NCBI GenBank assembly: GCA_964636225.1
Contig: CAZWQM010000001.1
Location: 62,001-126,000 of the forward strand
DNA: 64,000 nucleotides
Direction of reading: 5' to 3'
Origin: UBA1858 sp964636225
Lineage (GTDB): Bacteria > Pseudomonadota > Gammaproteobacteria > UBA4575
Part shown: positions 49,638 through 59,726 of the stretch, piece after piece
Layout of the letters: each line of letters starts with the position of its first letter
Numbering within the stretch: the stretch's first letter is position 1
Program-made: the position numbers and the translations under genes
Notes under the pieces: generated by a model
What the model was told of the DNA's origin: nothing
The model's input: the letters and a program-made list of their open reading frames with translations, nothing else
Databases searched by the model: none

Positions 49638-51941
49638 TTATCTCTTTTCATGTAACGTCGAATGCCAGTAACGTTTGGCTTGTTGCCGATATGCAGTCTG
49701 TCTGATCACACTTCCACTGGCATCAAATAAAATGTCACAGCTCCCTGGTTGACCGTATCCACAATGTGCGCCCATGTCCAGATAGCGCTGGCTAATAGTA
49801 GCATGGGGAAAGCCATATCTGTTGTGGTAACCCGCTGAAAAAACGACAGTTTGCGGATGAACTAGGTCAACAAACCGATAACTCGAAGATGACTTGCTGC
49901 CATGGTGAGCTGCTATCAGCAAATTACTGGAGAAATAATCACCATATTGGTCAGCTAGCCAGTCTTCGGCCGTTTTTTCAATGTCGCCTGTAAGTAAAAT
50001 ATTGCCAGATGCATGGCTGATTTTCAGTACACACGATCAATTATTATCGTTCGATTGCCACTTTTCTGGCGGGTGAATGATTTCAAACAGCACATTATCC
50101 CAGCGCCAGTGCTGCCCCGCTCGGCATAGTTGAATGGAATCATGCAAATACAACTCAGGACGGTTGCTGATCATTAATTTTGCGACAATCACTTCATCCA
50201 GTAGCGGCTGTATTCCTCCTGAGTGGTCAATGTCATTATGGCTGGCGATGACCAAATCCACATGATGAATGGATTGCTGCTTTAAAAAAGGAAGCACAAC
50301 CGCCTTGCCGAGGTTATACCCTGAAGGAAATCGCGCACCCGCATCATAAACCAAGACAAGATGCTGAGTTTTTTCTACCACGATTGAAAGTCCTTGCCCC
50401 ACATCCAAAACAGTAAAGCGCATTTGTCCTGAAGTTAAGGCTGATTCACGAATAAAAAACAGTGCAGCAATAAATACCCAGGCAATATGCCGTGCCGGAA
50501 CACCCCGAGCCTGTATCAGGATAAACAACCCGATCTCATAAGCGATCACACCCAGTAATTTGGGACTGAATTGCAGTGAGGCATAATCAAATAAAGCCGC
50601 TTGCTGCAGACCTGTCCATAATAATCCAAGCAACTGATCAGATAATCCAAATAACACTTCACTCCCGGTCACGTCCAGTAAAAAAAACACTTGCGCCAAC
50701 AAAAGCAGAGGCAAAATCACAAAACTGACCCAGGGTATCGCAAACAAATTAACGAATGGGGAAATAATTGACGCTTGGGAAAAGAAAAATAAACTGACCG
50801 GGAATAAAGCCAGCCCCAAATAGAACTGTACGGCAAGCATACGCAGCCATTTACTTATATGTTGTGTACCTTGAAGCACAATATAAATGAACAGCACGGC
50901 TAAAAATGACAACCAGAATCCTGCATTTAATACGGACAATGGATTGATAATTAACGTCAGTATTAACGCCACAGACAGTATCGGAACATTCAATAGCGGT
51001 TTGCGAAACAGAATTGCTAACAGCCCCACCATCACCATGATCAGAGCCCGCTGTGTTGGCAGTGAAAACCCGGCAAGATAGGCATAAAATATCGCTACCA
51101 TCATCGCTGCCATCGCTGCAATTGATTGTGCAGGGATCCGCTCGCACAACCCGGCATGACATCGAGCCAAACGCCCAACAACAAAAAACATCGCCACACT
51201 GATTGCACTCAGATGCAATCCTGAAATAGCTAACAAATGAGAAGTCCCTGTCTCACGCAGAACCTGCCACTGCTCCTGCTGAATGTCATCACGATATCCG
51301 TAAGTCAGCGCCAGCATCAAATTCGAATTTTGATAACCTGCGGATACTGCCCTAAAACGAGACAGCCAGGCTTCGCGCAAACCCGATTGTGGCTGCGATT
51401 CTGTAACAGACTGTTCACATTTGCCTGAGCGTACATAGCCTTTGGCACCAATGCCCTTCAAGAACATCGCTCTTTCGTGATCCAGGCTACCAGGGTTTGA
51501 ATAACCCCATACCTGTTTTAAGCGCACTACGAACTGGCAGTTTTGATGTTGCCGAATTACCTGATCAGGTCTATACCAACTTAAAATGACTTTATCAGGC
51601 AATCCTTGCTGATACTGGTGTATGGTTTGATCGCTTATTTCAAATTCAAATCGTGAAAACTGTTCACTTTCAGAATCAACTTCAATCACCTACCCTTGAA
51701 CTCTAATCTCTTCGTCTTCAAGCACAGGCGACAACGCTGGATAAATAACAATCAGAGAAAATAGCATGGCCCAGCAGTAACCCAATACTGGAAATAAAAG
51801 AAAACGTGTTTTGGGGAACTTTATACCGATAAAGATACACAGCGGCAGAATCAGTAAAGTGTAGTGAGAAGGGATTTGACCTGAAGTCTGAAATAAAAGC
51901 ACTCCCAGCAAAAATGACAATGCGATCCACGCGATATTCAT
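49638..51941 (-). pseudogene. comEC: ComEC/Rec2 DNA uptake channel with two nonsense codons
   Basis: Three open pieces lie in one frame and together give a normal-sized ComEC (about 767 codons). The first (51690-51941) has the N-terminal helices and ends at TAG 51690-51692. The second (50037-51689) has the competence core (LAISGLHLSAISVAMFFVV and the many helices) and starts the metallo-beta-lactamase domain (VLDVGQGLSIVVEK; ASHNDIDHSGGIQPLL), ending at TGA 50037-50039. The third (49638-49922) has LIAAHHGSKSSSSYRFVD and the end. Both stops fit C to T changes (CAG to TAG, CGA to TGA). ComEC carries transforming DNA through the inner membrane, so natural transformation should be lost. Confidence 0.9.
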
Positions 51942-51992
51942 GCCATAATTACCCGCAGACAGTAACCTTGAAACAATTCAGCAACCCTAGCA

Positions 51993-52517
51993 ATGCCTCG
52001 AAAAATTCTAAGAAGGATTTTCCCAAACCTTGACTCGCTAAAAAAAAGTCAGTCACTGGAAATGTTCGGCCATGCCGGAAGGGACCCCAATCTATGGCAT
52101 TTGAATCGACGCTCCGTCTCCAGAGCCGTTGCCGTGGGGTTGTTTTGTGCATTTATTCCAATACCCGGACAAATGTTACTGGCTGCAGCACTGGCTATTA
52201 TCGTACGCGCCAATATTCCCATCTCGGTTGTTTTGGTATGGGTATCAAACCCGATCACCATGCCACCACTTTTCTATACGGCTTACAAATTTGGCGCCAT
52301 GTTATTAGACGTAAAAGTTCAGCATTTTCATTTTGAATTCAGTTTGAACTGGTTATTTACTGAATTACAGGATCTATGGCAACCGTTCCTGCTGGGATGT
52401 TTGTGCACTGGCGCACTGGTGGGCGCAATTGGTTACATTTCAATGCAGTTGTATTGGCGCTGGTATGTCACCAGTATCTGGAATGACCGAAAAAAAAGAA
52501 AAGTACGACATGGGTAA
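51993..52517 (+). CDS. DUF2062 membrane protein
   Basis: A 174-residue protein with the DUF2062 pattern: a basic amphipathic N-terminus (MPRKILRRIFP), RSVSRAVAVGLFCAFIPIPG, a central helix, VSNPITMPPLFYTAYKFG, and a C-terminal helix (FLLGCLCTGALVGAIGYISM) with a basic tail. The function is unknown. It is divergent from comEC, a common arrangement in Gammaproteobacteria. Confidence 0.9.
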   Translation: MPRKILRRIFPNLDSLKKSQSLEMFGHAGRDPNLWHLNRRSVSRAVAVGLFCAFIPIPGQMLLAAALAIIVRANIPISVVLVWVSNPITMPPLFYTAYKFGAMLLDVKVQHFHFEFSLNWLFTELQDLWQPFLLGCLCTGALVGAIGYISMQLYWRWYVTSIWNDRKKRKVRHG

Positions 52518-52597
52518 CAAAAGCAAAGATGTTTCTACGCATTCGCCATCCTCACTTATCTGTTATTTCCGTGCGAAAGATAATCTTTTTTACTCCG

Positions 52598-52621
52598 CGA
52601 TTCCCGCAAATGCCCGAATGA
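52598..52621 (+). repeat. degenerate REP-like palindrome copy
   Basis: CGATTCCCGCAAATGCCCGAATG resembles the core of the repeat units at 61893-61920 and 62024-62051 (GGATTCCCGC...GCGAGAATGAC), with several differences. It lies between convergent genes, the usual place for such elements. Confidence 0.45.
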
Positions 52622-52747
52622 AAAAGAAATAACTTTTCTAGCTTTGATTAGAAATTACTCCTTGCATTTCTAATATTTCCGCCATTACTGACAGTCGTGC
52701 GAAGATGACCGAGGTAACGCAGGATGATAAGAAAAAGCTATTTATTC

Positions 52748-52990
52748 TTACACTATTAACGCCAGTTTTTGCTCGCGCGTCAATTGTTTGATTTCATGTT
52801 CTCGGCTTAAGGCCAAACCTTTTTCGGCAAACTTTTCTATGTAGATAAGTTGAAAAGGACCACGGCCTTTTGTGTATTTGGCTCCCTGACCGTTTTCATG
52901 TTGTTGTAATCGACGCGGGAGGTCATTGGTGATGCCTGTGTACAGCGTTTTATCTTTGCAACTTAGTATGTAAACCACCCAATCCGCCAT
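52748..52990 (-). CDS. GIY-YIG nuclease-superfamily small protein
   Basis: An 80-residue GIY-YIG protein of the UPF0213/YhbQ kind. It shows WVVYILSCKDKTLYTGITND (the Tyr and Gly-Ile pattern), PRRLQQHENGQGAKYTKGRG and the C-terminal ALSREHEIKQLTREQK. Small stand-alone GIY-YIG proteins have been linked to DNA nicking or repair, with little proof. It lies 2 nt after lolD on the same strand. Confidence 0.92.
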   Translation of the reverse strand: MADWVVYILSCKDKTLYTGITNDLPRRLQQHENGQGAKYTKGRGPFQLIYIEKFAEKGLALSREHEIKQLTREQKLALIV

Positions 52991-52992
52991 AT

Positions 52993-53682
52993 TTAAGCCG
53001 CAGTCAGCACGCCGTCTTTGATTTCATAGACCACATCCATAATTTCCACCATTTTCATGTCGTGTGTCACCATGACGATAGATGTATTCAGTTCTTTATT
53101 TAATTCCATCATGAGCGCATACACCTGTGCTGCCGTTTTACTATCCAGATTACCTGTGGGTTCATCAGCGAGTATGACTTTAGGTTGTGTGACTAACGCA
53201 CGTGCAATTGCCACCCGCTGACGCTCACCGCCGGACAGTTCGCTGGGTTTATGTAGAATACGTTCTTTCAGTCCGACTCTTGCCAAGATTTCTTTAGCTT
53301 GTTGCTGAATACCTTTCACCGATTGCTTACGTACCATTAACGGCATGCTGACATTTTCCAACGCGGTAAACTCCGGCAACAAATGATGAAATTGATAAAT
53401 AAAACCCAGATACTGATTACGCAGTTCACCACGCTTTATGTCATTAACTTCACTGAGCTTATTGCCACATAGCATTACTTCACCTTGAGTGGGCTTATCC
53501 AGACCGCCGAGTAATTGCAGTAAGGTACTTTTGCCACTGCCGCTAGCTCCCACAATAGCTACTCTTTCACGTGCGTTGATAGAAAGTGTAATTTCTTTTA
53601 GTACCGCAACATTAATATCGCCATCATGAAACGTTTTGCTAAGACGATTAACTTCAATCACTTTGTCTTGAGTCGCTTCCAT
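52993..53682 (-). CDS. lolD: LolD, lipoprotein-releasing ABC transporter ATPase
   Basis: A 229-residue ATPase with Walker A IVGASGSGKSTLLQLLGG, the signature PSELSGGERQRVAIARALV, Walker B VILADEPTGNLDSKTA and switch VTHDMKMVEIM. It drives release of outer-membrane lipoproteins from the inner membrane. Its ATG overlaps the end of lolC by 1 nt. Confidence 0.95.
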   Translation of the reverse strand: MEATQDKVIEVNRLSKTFHDGDINVAVLKEITLSINARERVAIVGASGSGKSTLLQLLGGLDKPTQGEVMLCGNKLSEVNDIKRGELRNQYLGFIYQFHHLLPEFTALENVSMPLMVRKQSVKGIQQQAKEILARVGLKERILHKPSELSGGERQRVAIARALVTQPKVILADEPTGNLDSKTAAQVYALMMELNKELNTSIVMVTHDMKMVEIMDVVYEIKDGVLTAA

Positions 53683-54929
53683 TATTCGTACCTCAGCGCT
53701 TCCGCTGGCTCTGTTTTTGCTGCCTTGCGAGCCGGATATAACGTGGCGAGAACTGTCAGGAAGAAAGAAATACAGGCGACATAGATAACATCACCCATGC
53801 GTACTTCTGAAGGCAAGTCGCTGATATAGTAAACGCTGGGCGATAGCACCTTCATATTAAACAGGTGCTCAATAAAAGACACCAGACTTTCCAGGTTCAA
53901 CGCCAATGCAAGCCCGCCTGACACGCCCAGCACTGTCCCCACAAAACCGATCAAACTGCCCTGTATGATAAAAATCCAGAGTACGCTGCGCGATGACACG
54001 CCATAGGTGCGCAAGATGGCAATATCCGATTGCTTGTCCGTCACCACCATAACCAACATGGAAACTACGTTAAATGCCGCTACTGCAACAATTAAAGTCA
54101 TGATGATAAACATCATTGTTTTTTCCATTTTGACAGCTCGGAAAAAGTTTTCATGTCGACGTGTCCAGTCAGTAACCCACAACTTTCCACCCAGTTGCTG
54201 ATTTAACTGATGCGTTATTTTAGGCACACGGAACAAATCGGATAACTTCAAGCGCAGGCCAGTGACTTTATCCTTCAGTCGATACAGTTTTTTGGCATCT
54301 TCGATGTGAATAATCGCAGTATTTCGATCAAATTGGTTCATGCCCACTTCGTAAATTCCGGCCACTGTGAATCGCCGCAATTTTGGTAAAATACCTGCCG
54401 GTGTAACGGATGCTTCCGGCGTAATCACCGTGATTTTTTCACCCACTCGCACACCTAAAAATCTCGCCAATTCAGTACCAATCAGGATACGAAACTTCCC
54501 CGCTTCCAGCGCATCGAGATTATTTTCCAGCATGAAATTGTTTATTTCGGATACATCAGATTCTCTATCTGGATCGATGCCATTTAACAATACGCCAGTC
54601 ACCTGAGTGCTTTTAACCACCATCGCCTGACCTTCTACATAAGGGGCCATGCCGACGATTTCTTTCACCTGTTGCAGTTTTACGGACGCCGCTTGCCAGT
54701 CATCCAGTGTGCCATCCAGTTCCAATACATTGGCATGCGCCGTCATGCGCAACATGCGGTCACGCACTTCAGTTTGAAACCCGTTCATTACAGACAACAC
54801 AGTAATAATAACAACTATGCCCAATGCGATACCCAACACCGAGGTAAGTGAAATGAATGAGATAAAGTGGTTACGTCTTTTGGCGCGCAGATAACGTAAT
54901 CCAATGAATAATTCCAGAGGTCTAAACAT
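53682..54929 (-). CDS. lolC: LolC/E-type lipoprotein-releasing permease
   Basis: A 415-residue permease with an N-terminal helix (ISFISLTSVLGIALGIVVII), a large periplasmic MacB-like region, and three C-terminal helices (MMFIIMTLIVAVAAFNVVSM; WIFIIQGSLIGFVGTVLGVS; DVIYVACISFFLTVLATLYP). Here only one permease gene precedes lolD; E. coli has lolC, lolD and lolE. The single protein may work as a homodimer with LolD, as described for LolF systems, or a second permease may be elsewhere. Confidence 0.93.
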   Translation of the reverse strand: MFRPLELFIGLRYLRAKRRNHFISFISLTSVLGIALGIVVIITVLSVMNGFQTEVRDRMLRMTAHANVLELDGTLDDWQAASVKLQQVKEIVGMAPYVEGQAMVVKSTQVTGVLLNGIDPDRESDVSEINNFMLENNLDALEAGKFRILIGTELARFLGVRVGEKITVITPEASVTPAGILPKLRRFTVAGIYEVGMNQFDRNTAIIHIEDAKKLYRLKDKVTGLRLKLSDLFRVPKITHQLNQQLGGKLWVTDWTRRHENFFRAVKMEKTMMFIIMTLIVAVAAFNVVSMLVMVVTDKQSDIAILRTYGVSSRSVLWIFIIQGSLIGFVGTVLGVSGGLALALNLESLVSFIEHLFNMKVLSPSVYYISDLPSEVRMGDVIYVACISFFLTVLATLYPARKAAKTEPAEALRYE

Positions 54930-55140
54930 TAGAAATTACTTTAATATTTAAATATATATTTATGATTTATATATGTTAATTGAAAATATAATTCCCGAGT
55001 CCAAATCTCAACTATCTACGGACAAAGAATCATCGTTAATCTGAAAAAAACCCCGAATTATCATGTTTCAACAGGAATACTATGCTTAAAATTTCGACCG
55101 TATGGTATAGTTAATGACACTATTGCAACAGGATATATTC

Positions 55141-55452
55141 ATGACCTCTAGAGCCTTATCCAAAGCTTTGTATAAAGCCGTGCGTTATTGTATCGCATTA
55201 TCATTTGTTTGCGCTTTCAGCGTGCAGGCAGATGTGATCAAAATGCCATCGCAATCGCCTCAAGTTGTCACCAGCGACTCTGCACCTGTGCGTGGCATGA
55301 GCAAGCATCAGGTAGAGTCCAGTTTTGGCGCACCGCAGGCCATTAGCGGACCCGTAGGTGAACCAGCTATTTATCGCTGGGATTACGCGAACTACTCGGT
55401 GTTTTTTGAGAAGAATTACGTGATTCATTCTGTCGTCACCTCCAGTAAGTAA
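55141..55452 (+). CDS. small exported protein of unknown function
   Basis: A 103-residue protein with a signal peptide (YCIALSFVCAFSVQAD) and a short mature part. It shows VRGMSKHQVESSFGAPQAIS and GEPAIYRWDYANYSVFFEKN, a pattern seen in SmpA/OmlA-like folds (a Gly-Met-x-x-x-x-Val start, then a Gly-x-Pro turn, Trp-x-Tyr and Val-x-Phe). I do not assign a family. ATG 55141 is preferred over ATG 55114 because an AGGAT sequence lies 8 nt upstream. A promoter-like TATAGT is near 55105. It may be upstream of and co-expressed with aguA. Confidence 0.65.
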   Translation: MTSRALSKALYKAVRYCIALSFVCAFSVQADVIKMPSQSPQVVTSDSAPVRGMSKHQVESSFGAPQAISGPVGEPAIYRWDYANYSVFFEKNYVIHSVVTSSK

Positions 55453-55519
55453 AAACACTGGGAATTTTCTACACGACAATCAATAATAGCAGGCGATCGA
55501 CTCTTAATTTCACTTGGCT

Positions 55520-56602
55520 GTGAATAATTATTACCCACTTCCTGAATGGCATTCTCAAGGTGCCACCTTATTAGTATGGCCCCACCGATACTCGGACTGG
55601 GCGCATATGCTGGATGAAATCTCTTCCTGTTACCTGGACATGGCTAAAGCCATCTCTCAAACTCAGGACGTGATTATTGCCTGTTACAATTCCGATCATC
55701 GACAACATATCAGAAGCCTTTGTCAAAAACATGGTTGTGATATGCGTCGAATCGTTCTAATAGTGATCGAGAGTAATGATACTTGGGTACGTGATTTCGG
55801 TCCGCAACTGCTGCTTGGAAATAAAGAGTACCAATATCTTGATCTGGAGTTTAATGCATGGGGAGAACAATACGCCTGCCGCCTCGATAATCTGTTTGCA
55901 GAAACATTATTTAATCTGGCCGCTACGCCCCGCTGTCATTATCATCGTTGTCCATTGGTCGTGGAAGGCGGCAACCTGGAATTCGATAGTAATGCCTGCC
56001 TATTAACCAATATTGCATGTATAAAACGCAACATGAAAAATGAGCAGTGTGATACTGACGAATTAATTCAACGCATTAAACAGGAATTATCCGTAAAGCG
56101 TGTGTTAACGGTTGATGTTCCGCCACTCTCAGGCGATGATACGGGTGGGCATATTGATACACTGGCAAGATTTATTGATGACGAAACGATTGTTTATGCT
56201 TCCTGCCATGACTCAAATCATCCTGATCATGCCTGTCTGTTACAACTGCAAACACAATTGCGCAGTCTGACTACCAAACAGGGAACGCCTTATCGACTTA
56301 TTCCGTTGCCTGTACCGAAAAAGTCAATTTGCCTGGATGAAGATCATTATGCGCCTGCCAGCTATGTCAACTTTGTGTTCATCAATGGTAAAGTGCTGGT
56401 GCCCATACATGACGACGAACATGACCAACGCGCTCTTGAGATATTTGCCGAGAATTGTCCTGACCGAGAAATCGTCGGTATTAACGCGCTGCCATTGTTG
56501 AAGCAATTTGGTAGCTTGCATTGTGCAACACTGCACATTCCAGAAAATGTCATAGATACGAGATCACTGATTGATGAAAGCAGCATTAATACAACACGCT
56601 AA
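55520..56602 (+). CDS. aguA: agmatine deiminase
   Basis: AguA converts agmatine to N-carbamoylputrescine. The 360-residue enzyme shows the guanidino-group-modifying fold: ESNDTWVRDFGPQLLLG (Asp, Arg contacts), VVEGGNLEFDSN, DDTGGHIDTLARFIDD (the catalytic His), and near the end FGSLHCATLHIP with the active-site Cys. The start GTG 55520 begins the conserved N-terminal NNYYPLPEWHSQGATLLVWP. It overlaps aguB by 29 nt. Confidence 0.94.
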   Translation: MNNYYPLPEWHSQGATLLVWPHRYSDWAHMLDEISSCYLDMAKAISQTQDVIIACYNSDHRQHIRSLCQKHGCDMRRIVLIVIESNDTWVRDFGPQLLLGNKEYQYLDLEFNAWGEQYACRLDNLFAETLFNLAATPRCHYHRCPLVVEGGNLEFDSNACLLTNIACIKRNMKNEQCDTDELIQRIKQELSVKRVLTVDVPPLSGDDTGGHIDTLARFIDDETIVYASCHDSNHPDHACLLQLQTQLRSLTTKQGTPYRLIPLPVPKKSICLDEDHYAPASYVNFVFINGKVLVPIHDDEHDQRALEIFAENCPDREIVGINALPLLKQFGSLHCATLHIPENVIDTRSLIDESSINTTR

Positions 56603-57449
56603 CACGTCACAAACACAACAGAACTTAGGCTACACTCTCGCGCAAATAGAAACCGCAGCCAAACAGGGCGCCGAACTGATTGTATTACAGGAGTTACATG
56701 GCTCGTTATATTTTTGCCAAACGGAATCGCAACAACATTTTGAGCTGGCAGAAAGTCTGGATGGTCCCACCGCGAGCGCACTTGCGCAGTCTGCCAAGAC
56801 TAATCATGTCGTGGTTGTCGGCTCTTTATTTGAGAAGCGCGGCAACGGTATTTATCACAACACGGCGGTTGTGTTTGATAAAAATGGCGAATTGGCTGGC
56901 TTCTACAGAAAAATGCATATTCCAGATGACCCCGGCTATTATGAAAAATATTATTTTACACCGGGCGACAAGGGCTTTACCCCAATACAAACAAGCGTTG
57001 GCTGTTTGGGTGTTCTGGTCTGCTGGGATCAATGGTTCCCGGAGTCCGCGCGTTTAATGGCTCTGGCCGGCGCAGAGATTTTAATTTTCCCTACCGCAAT
57101 TGGCTGGGATATGAATGATACAAAAGAAGAAAAAGCACGACAATTGGATGCTTGGATTACCATACAGCGCAGCCATGCCATTGCAAACAATCTTCCTGTT
57201 ATTAGTGTTAATCGCAATGGACATGAGGACGATCCCAGTCATCAGACAGATGGCATAGAGTTCTGGGGTAACAGCTTTGCCTGCGATGCAAGAGGCAGAA
57301 TCATCAACGCATGTTTAAACAGCAACAATGAAACTGTTATTGTCGATATAGATATGAATGAATCCGACCAGCAAAGACTTCTCTGGCCATATTTTCGCGA
57401 CCGCCGTATAGATGCCTATGAGGACATTACCAAACGTGCAATTGACTAA
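56574..57449 (+). CDS. aguB: N-carbamoylputrescine amidase
   Basis: A 291-residue carbon-nitrogen hydrolase that releases putrescine from N-carbamoylputrescine. The catalytic triad is visible: Glu in IVLQELHGSLYF, Lys in GFYRKMHIPDDPGYYEK, and Cys in GVLVCWDQWFPESARLM. ATG 56574 is used in preference to the TTG one codon earlier. aguA and aguB overlap, so putrescine formation from agmatine is a coupled unit. Arginine decarboxylase is not in the window. Its stop overlaps the end of the converging symporter gene. Confidence 0.95.
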   Translation: MKAALIQHANTSQTQQNLGYTLAQIETAAKQGAELIVLQELHGSLYFCQTESQQHFELAESLDGPTASALAQSAKTNHVVVVGSLFEKRGNGIYHNTAVVFDKNGELAGFYRKMHIPDDPGYYEKYYFTPGDKGFTPIQTSVGCLGVLVCWDQWFPESARLMALAGAEILIFPTAIGWDMNDTKEEKARQLDAWITIQRSHAIANNLPVISVNRNGHEDDPSHQTDGIEFWGNSFACDARGRIINACLNSNNETVIVDIDMNESDQQRLLWPYFRDRRIDAYEDITKRAID

Positions 57450-58809
57450 TTATTCTCTTTCGGTGTTTTAATCCCCAACCAAAAGGCCGCGCAACCCACC
57501 AATATGACCGAAGCTGAAATATACAAAAGCTTGGTGTATTTATGTACCTCTCCAAGCCACTGCGTGTAGCCAGAAGACTCAAGAAAATAAAGAATTGCAC
57601 CTGACATAGCGGCGACAAAAGAAACCAGAAGACTCCATGCTGGCACGTTGTGCTTCTTGGCAAAAACGGAAAAGAAAACAACAGGCGCCAAAAACAGTGA
57701 AGCCGTACCACTGACTGCGACAGCGCTGAACAAATCACTGCTACCAAAGAATACACATAACACACCCAGCAGCATAAATATCAGCATTACCAGGCGACCA
57801 TTCATCACACTGGGTGATATCAATTTCATGTCTACAGCAATTAATTTAGATGCACTGGATAAACTACTGTCCAAAGTCGACATCGCGGAAACAATCAGAG
57901 CAACAGATAATAACAACATTGGCCACTCCCCCAGCATACGCAACAATACAGCATTCATATCTTCGCCCTGCAGCGCATGGGCGCCAGCCAATACTCCCAG
58001 ACAACCAAATGCAATGATACAAACAATACTCAACCAGGAAGCATGCAGAAAACTTTTTCGTGTCGTACCACGATCTGCCAGAAAGCCCCTGTCCATCATA
58101 ACCGGATCATGCATGGGATAGCTCCAGATTTGCAATATTGCAACCAGCAATAATATCGGACCCGGCTGACTAATATCAAAACTGATAAACTGCAAGTCCA
58201 TAAGGGGAAATTGGCCGCTGCCGTATACAGATAATAACAACAGCAACATTACAATAATGAACATGCTCATTTGGGTCACATCCCACTTAAGGGATGCGTG
58301 TAAGCCACCCAGTATAGAGTAAGACAGCACTAGTGCCGAAAATCCAATAATCGCCAGACTGTATATACTTGAACCTGTTACACCAAACAGGATGCCCACT
58401 ACTAGCAGATTAGCAAAGACTTCGCTAATTAAGCGAACACTCACTACTACGTTGTAACAAAACAAACCGACACGACCAAAGCGACAACTCAAAAATGCAT
58501 GCAGACTTTCAAAACCCTGATGAAAACATATACCTTCAATGATTTTCGAGCCGGTTAAAAATGACAGATAGTAACCTGCATAAGCAAGTGTTCCCCAGAG
58601 ACCGTAATAATAACCAAGGATGGCGGCATTCATTAACGACCTGGCAAAAATCCAGGTCGTCACTTGAGAAAATGTTAATGTTAGAATTCCCGGCTGTTTA
58701 CCATCAGGTGAAACTCCGGAAAAAAAGAATGTTCGCTACAAGTTTTGGGCAGCAATATGAATGAAACAACTGCTGTAATGCCAGTAATGGCAAATAATAA
58801 ATAATCCAT
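57446..58809 (-). pseudogene. sodium:solute symporter, frameshifted near the N-terminus
   Basis: From ATG 58809 the frame gives one helix (YLLFAITGITAVVSFILLP) and then EHSFF. At a run of seven Ts on the minus strand (58720-58726) the frame shifts: with one extra T it reads FFSGVSPDGKQPGILTLTFS and then QVTTWIFARSLMNAAILGYY, the second helix of sodium:solute symporters. A long open frame continues to 57446 with about eleven more helices, including SALIVSAMSTLDSSLSSASK-like VSAMSTLDSSLSSASKLIAVD with the family's Na+-site serines. A single lost base would explain the break; a sequencing miscall is also possible. The solute is unknown. Confidence 0.8.
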
Positions 58810-58904
58810 TAATCCTCGGCAGAGTTTTTATTCAATTAAAATCAGACCCAAGTTTTGACTTTCTTATTACATATGGCAAATTTGGCATGGCAGGACGCCA
58901 TCAG

Positions 58905-59726
58905 TTATTTATTAAGAAAAAATAATTGCTCACCCTTTACGCGATAATTCTCAATGAGTTGTTGTCCTCGCTCGCTTAATAGCCAGTCAATAAACTGATT
59001 AGCCAGCTCAGTTTTAACATGCGGATGTTTATCAGGATTTACTGCAATCACACTGTACTGATTATGCAAAGGTGGATCACCCTCCAACACAAGAATATGA
59101 TTCTGCTTATTACCAAAACTTACCCAGGTCGCCCGATCAGTAATGGTATAGGCCTCCATACCTATCGCAGTATTTAATGTTGCTCCCATACCTGCACCGG
59201 CTTCGCGGTACCAGCTACCACTGTCTTTGACTGCATCTATATCGGCCAACGCCCATAAAGACAGTTCTTTTATATGTGTTCCACTATCATCACCGCGAGA
59301 AACAAAAATTGAATGTGTCTTGGCAATTCTTTGCAGTGCTTGCATAACATTTTTGGCAGTTTTTACATTTGCAGGATCTGACTCAGGACCCACCAAAATA
59401 AAGTCGTTATACATAAGCTCAAGACGTTCAACACCATAACCCTTAGCCACAAATTCCTCTTCACGTGATTTGGCATGTACTATTAACACATCGGCATCCC
59501 CATTTTGCGCATTCTTTATTGCCTGCCCGGTGCCTACCGCAACGACTCTCACATCAATACCAGTATCTTTTTTAAACTCGGGTAACAGGTAATCATATAA
59601 ACCTGAATTTTTAGTAGATGTTGTGGATTGCAGCAGTATATACCGGCTTTCGTTCGCAAAACTGAGTTGAGTGGCGAACAGGATAATCCCTGCAACAATA
59701 TATTTTAAAAAATTATTCATATGCAT
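58905..59726 (-). CDS. tupA: tungstate/molybdate-binding ABC transporter substrate protein TupA-like
   Basis: A 273-residue periplasmic protein with a signal peptide (YIVAGIILFATQLSFA). The start of the mature part is LLQSTTSTKNSGLYDYLLPE, and SRGDDSGTHIKELSLW carries the oxyanion-binding residues known from TupA. VLIVHAKSREEEFVAKGYG and FGNKQNHILVLEGDPPLHNQ are also typical. TupA binds tungstate with very high affinity. The partner permease and ATPase (tupB, tupC) are not beside it, which is unusual. The next gene upstream is a divergent ModE-like regulator, a sensible partner for oxyanion control. Confidence 0.85.
   Translation of the reverse strand: MHMNNFLKYIVAGIILFATQLSFANESRYILLQSTTSTKNSGLYDYLLPEFKKDTGIDVRVVAVGTGQAIKNAQNGDADVLIVHAKSREEEFVAKGYGVERLELMYNDFILVGPESDPANVKTAKNVMQALQRIAKTHSIFVSRGDDSGTHIKELSLWALADIDAVKDSGSWYREAGAGMGATLNTAIGMEAYTITDRATWVSFGNKQNHILVLEGDPPLHNQYSVIAVNPDKHPHVKTELANQFIDWLLSERGQQLIENYRVKGEQLFFLNK

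Noticed and set aside
42741..51941. Selenocysteine or programmed readthrough at in-frame stops
   Set aside because: The stops are of all three types, none falls at a known selenocysteine site, and no SECIS-like hairpin was seen directly after the TGA codons.
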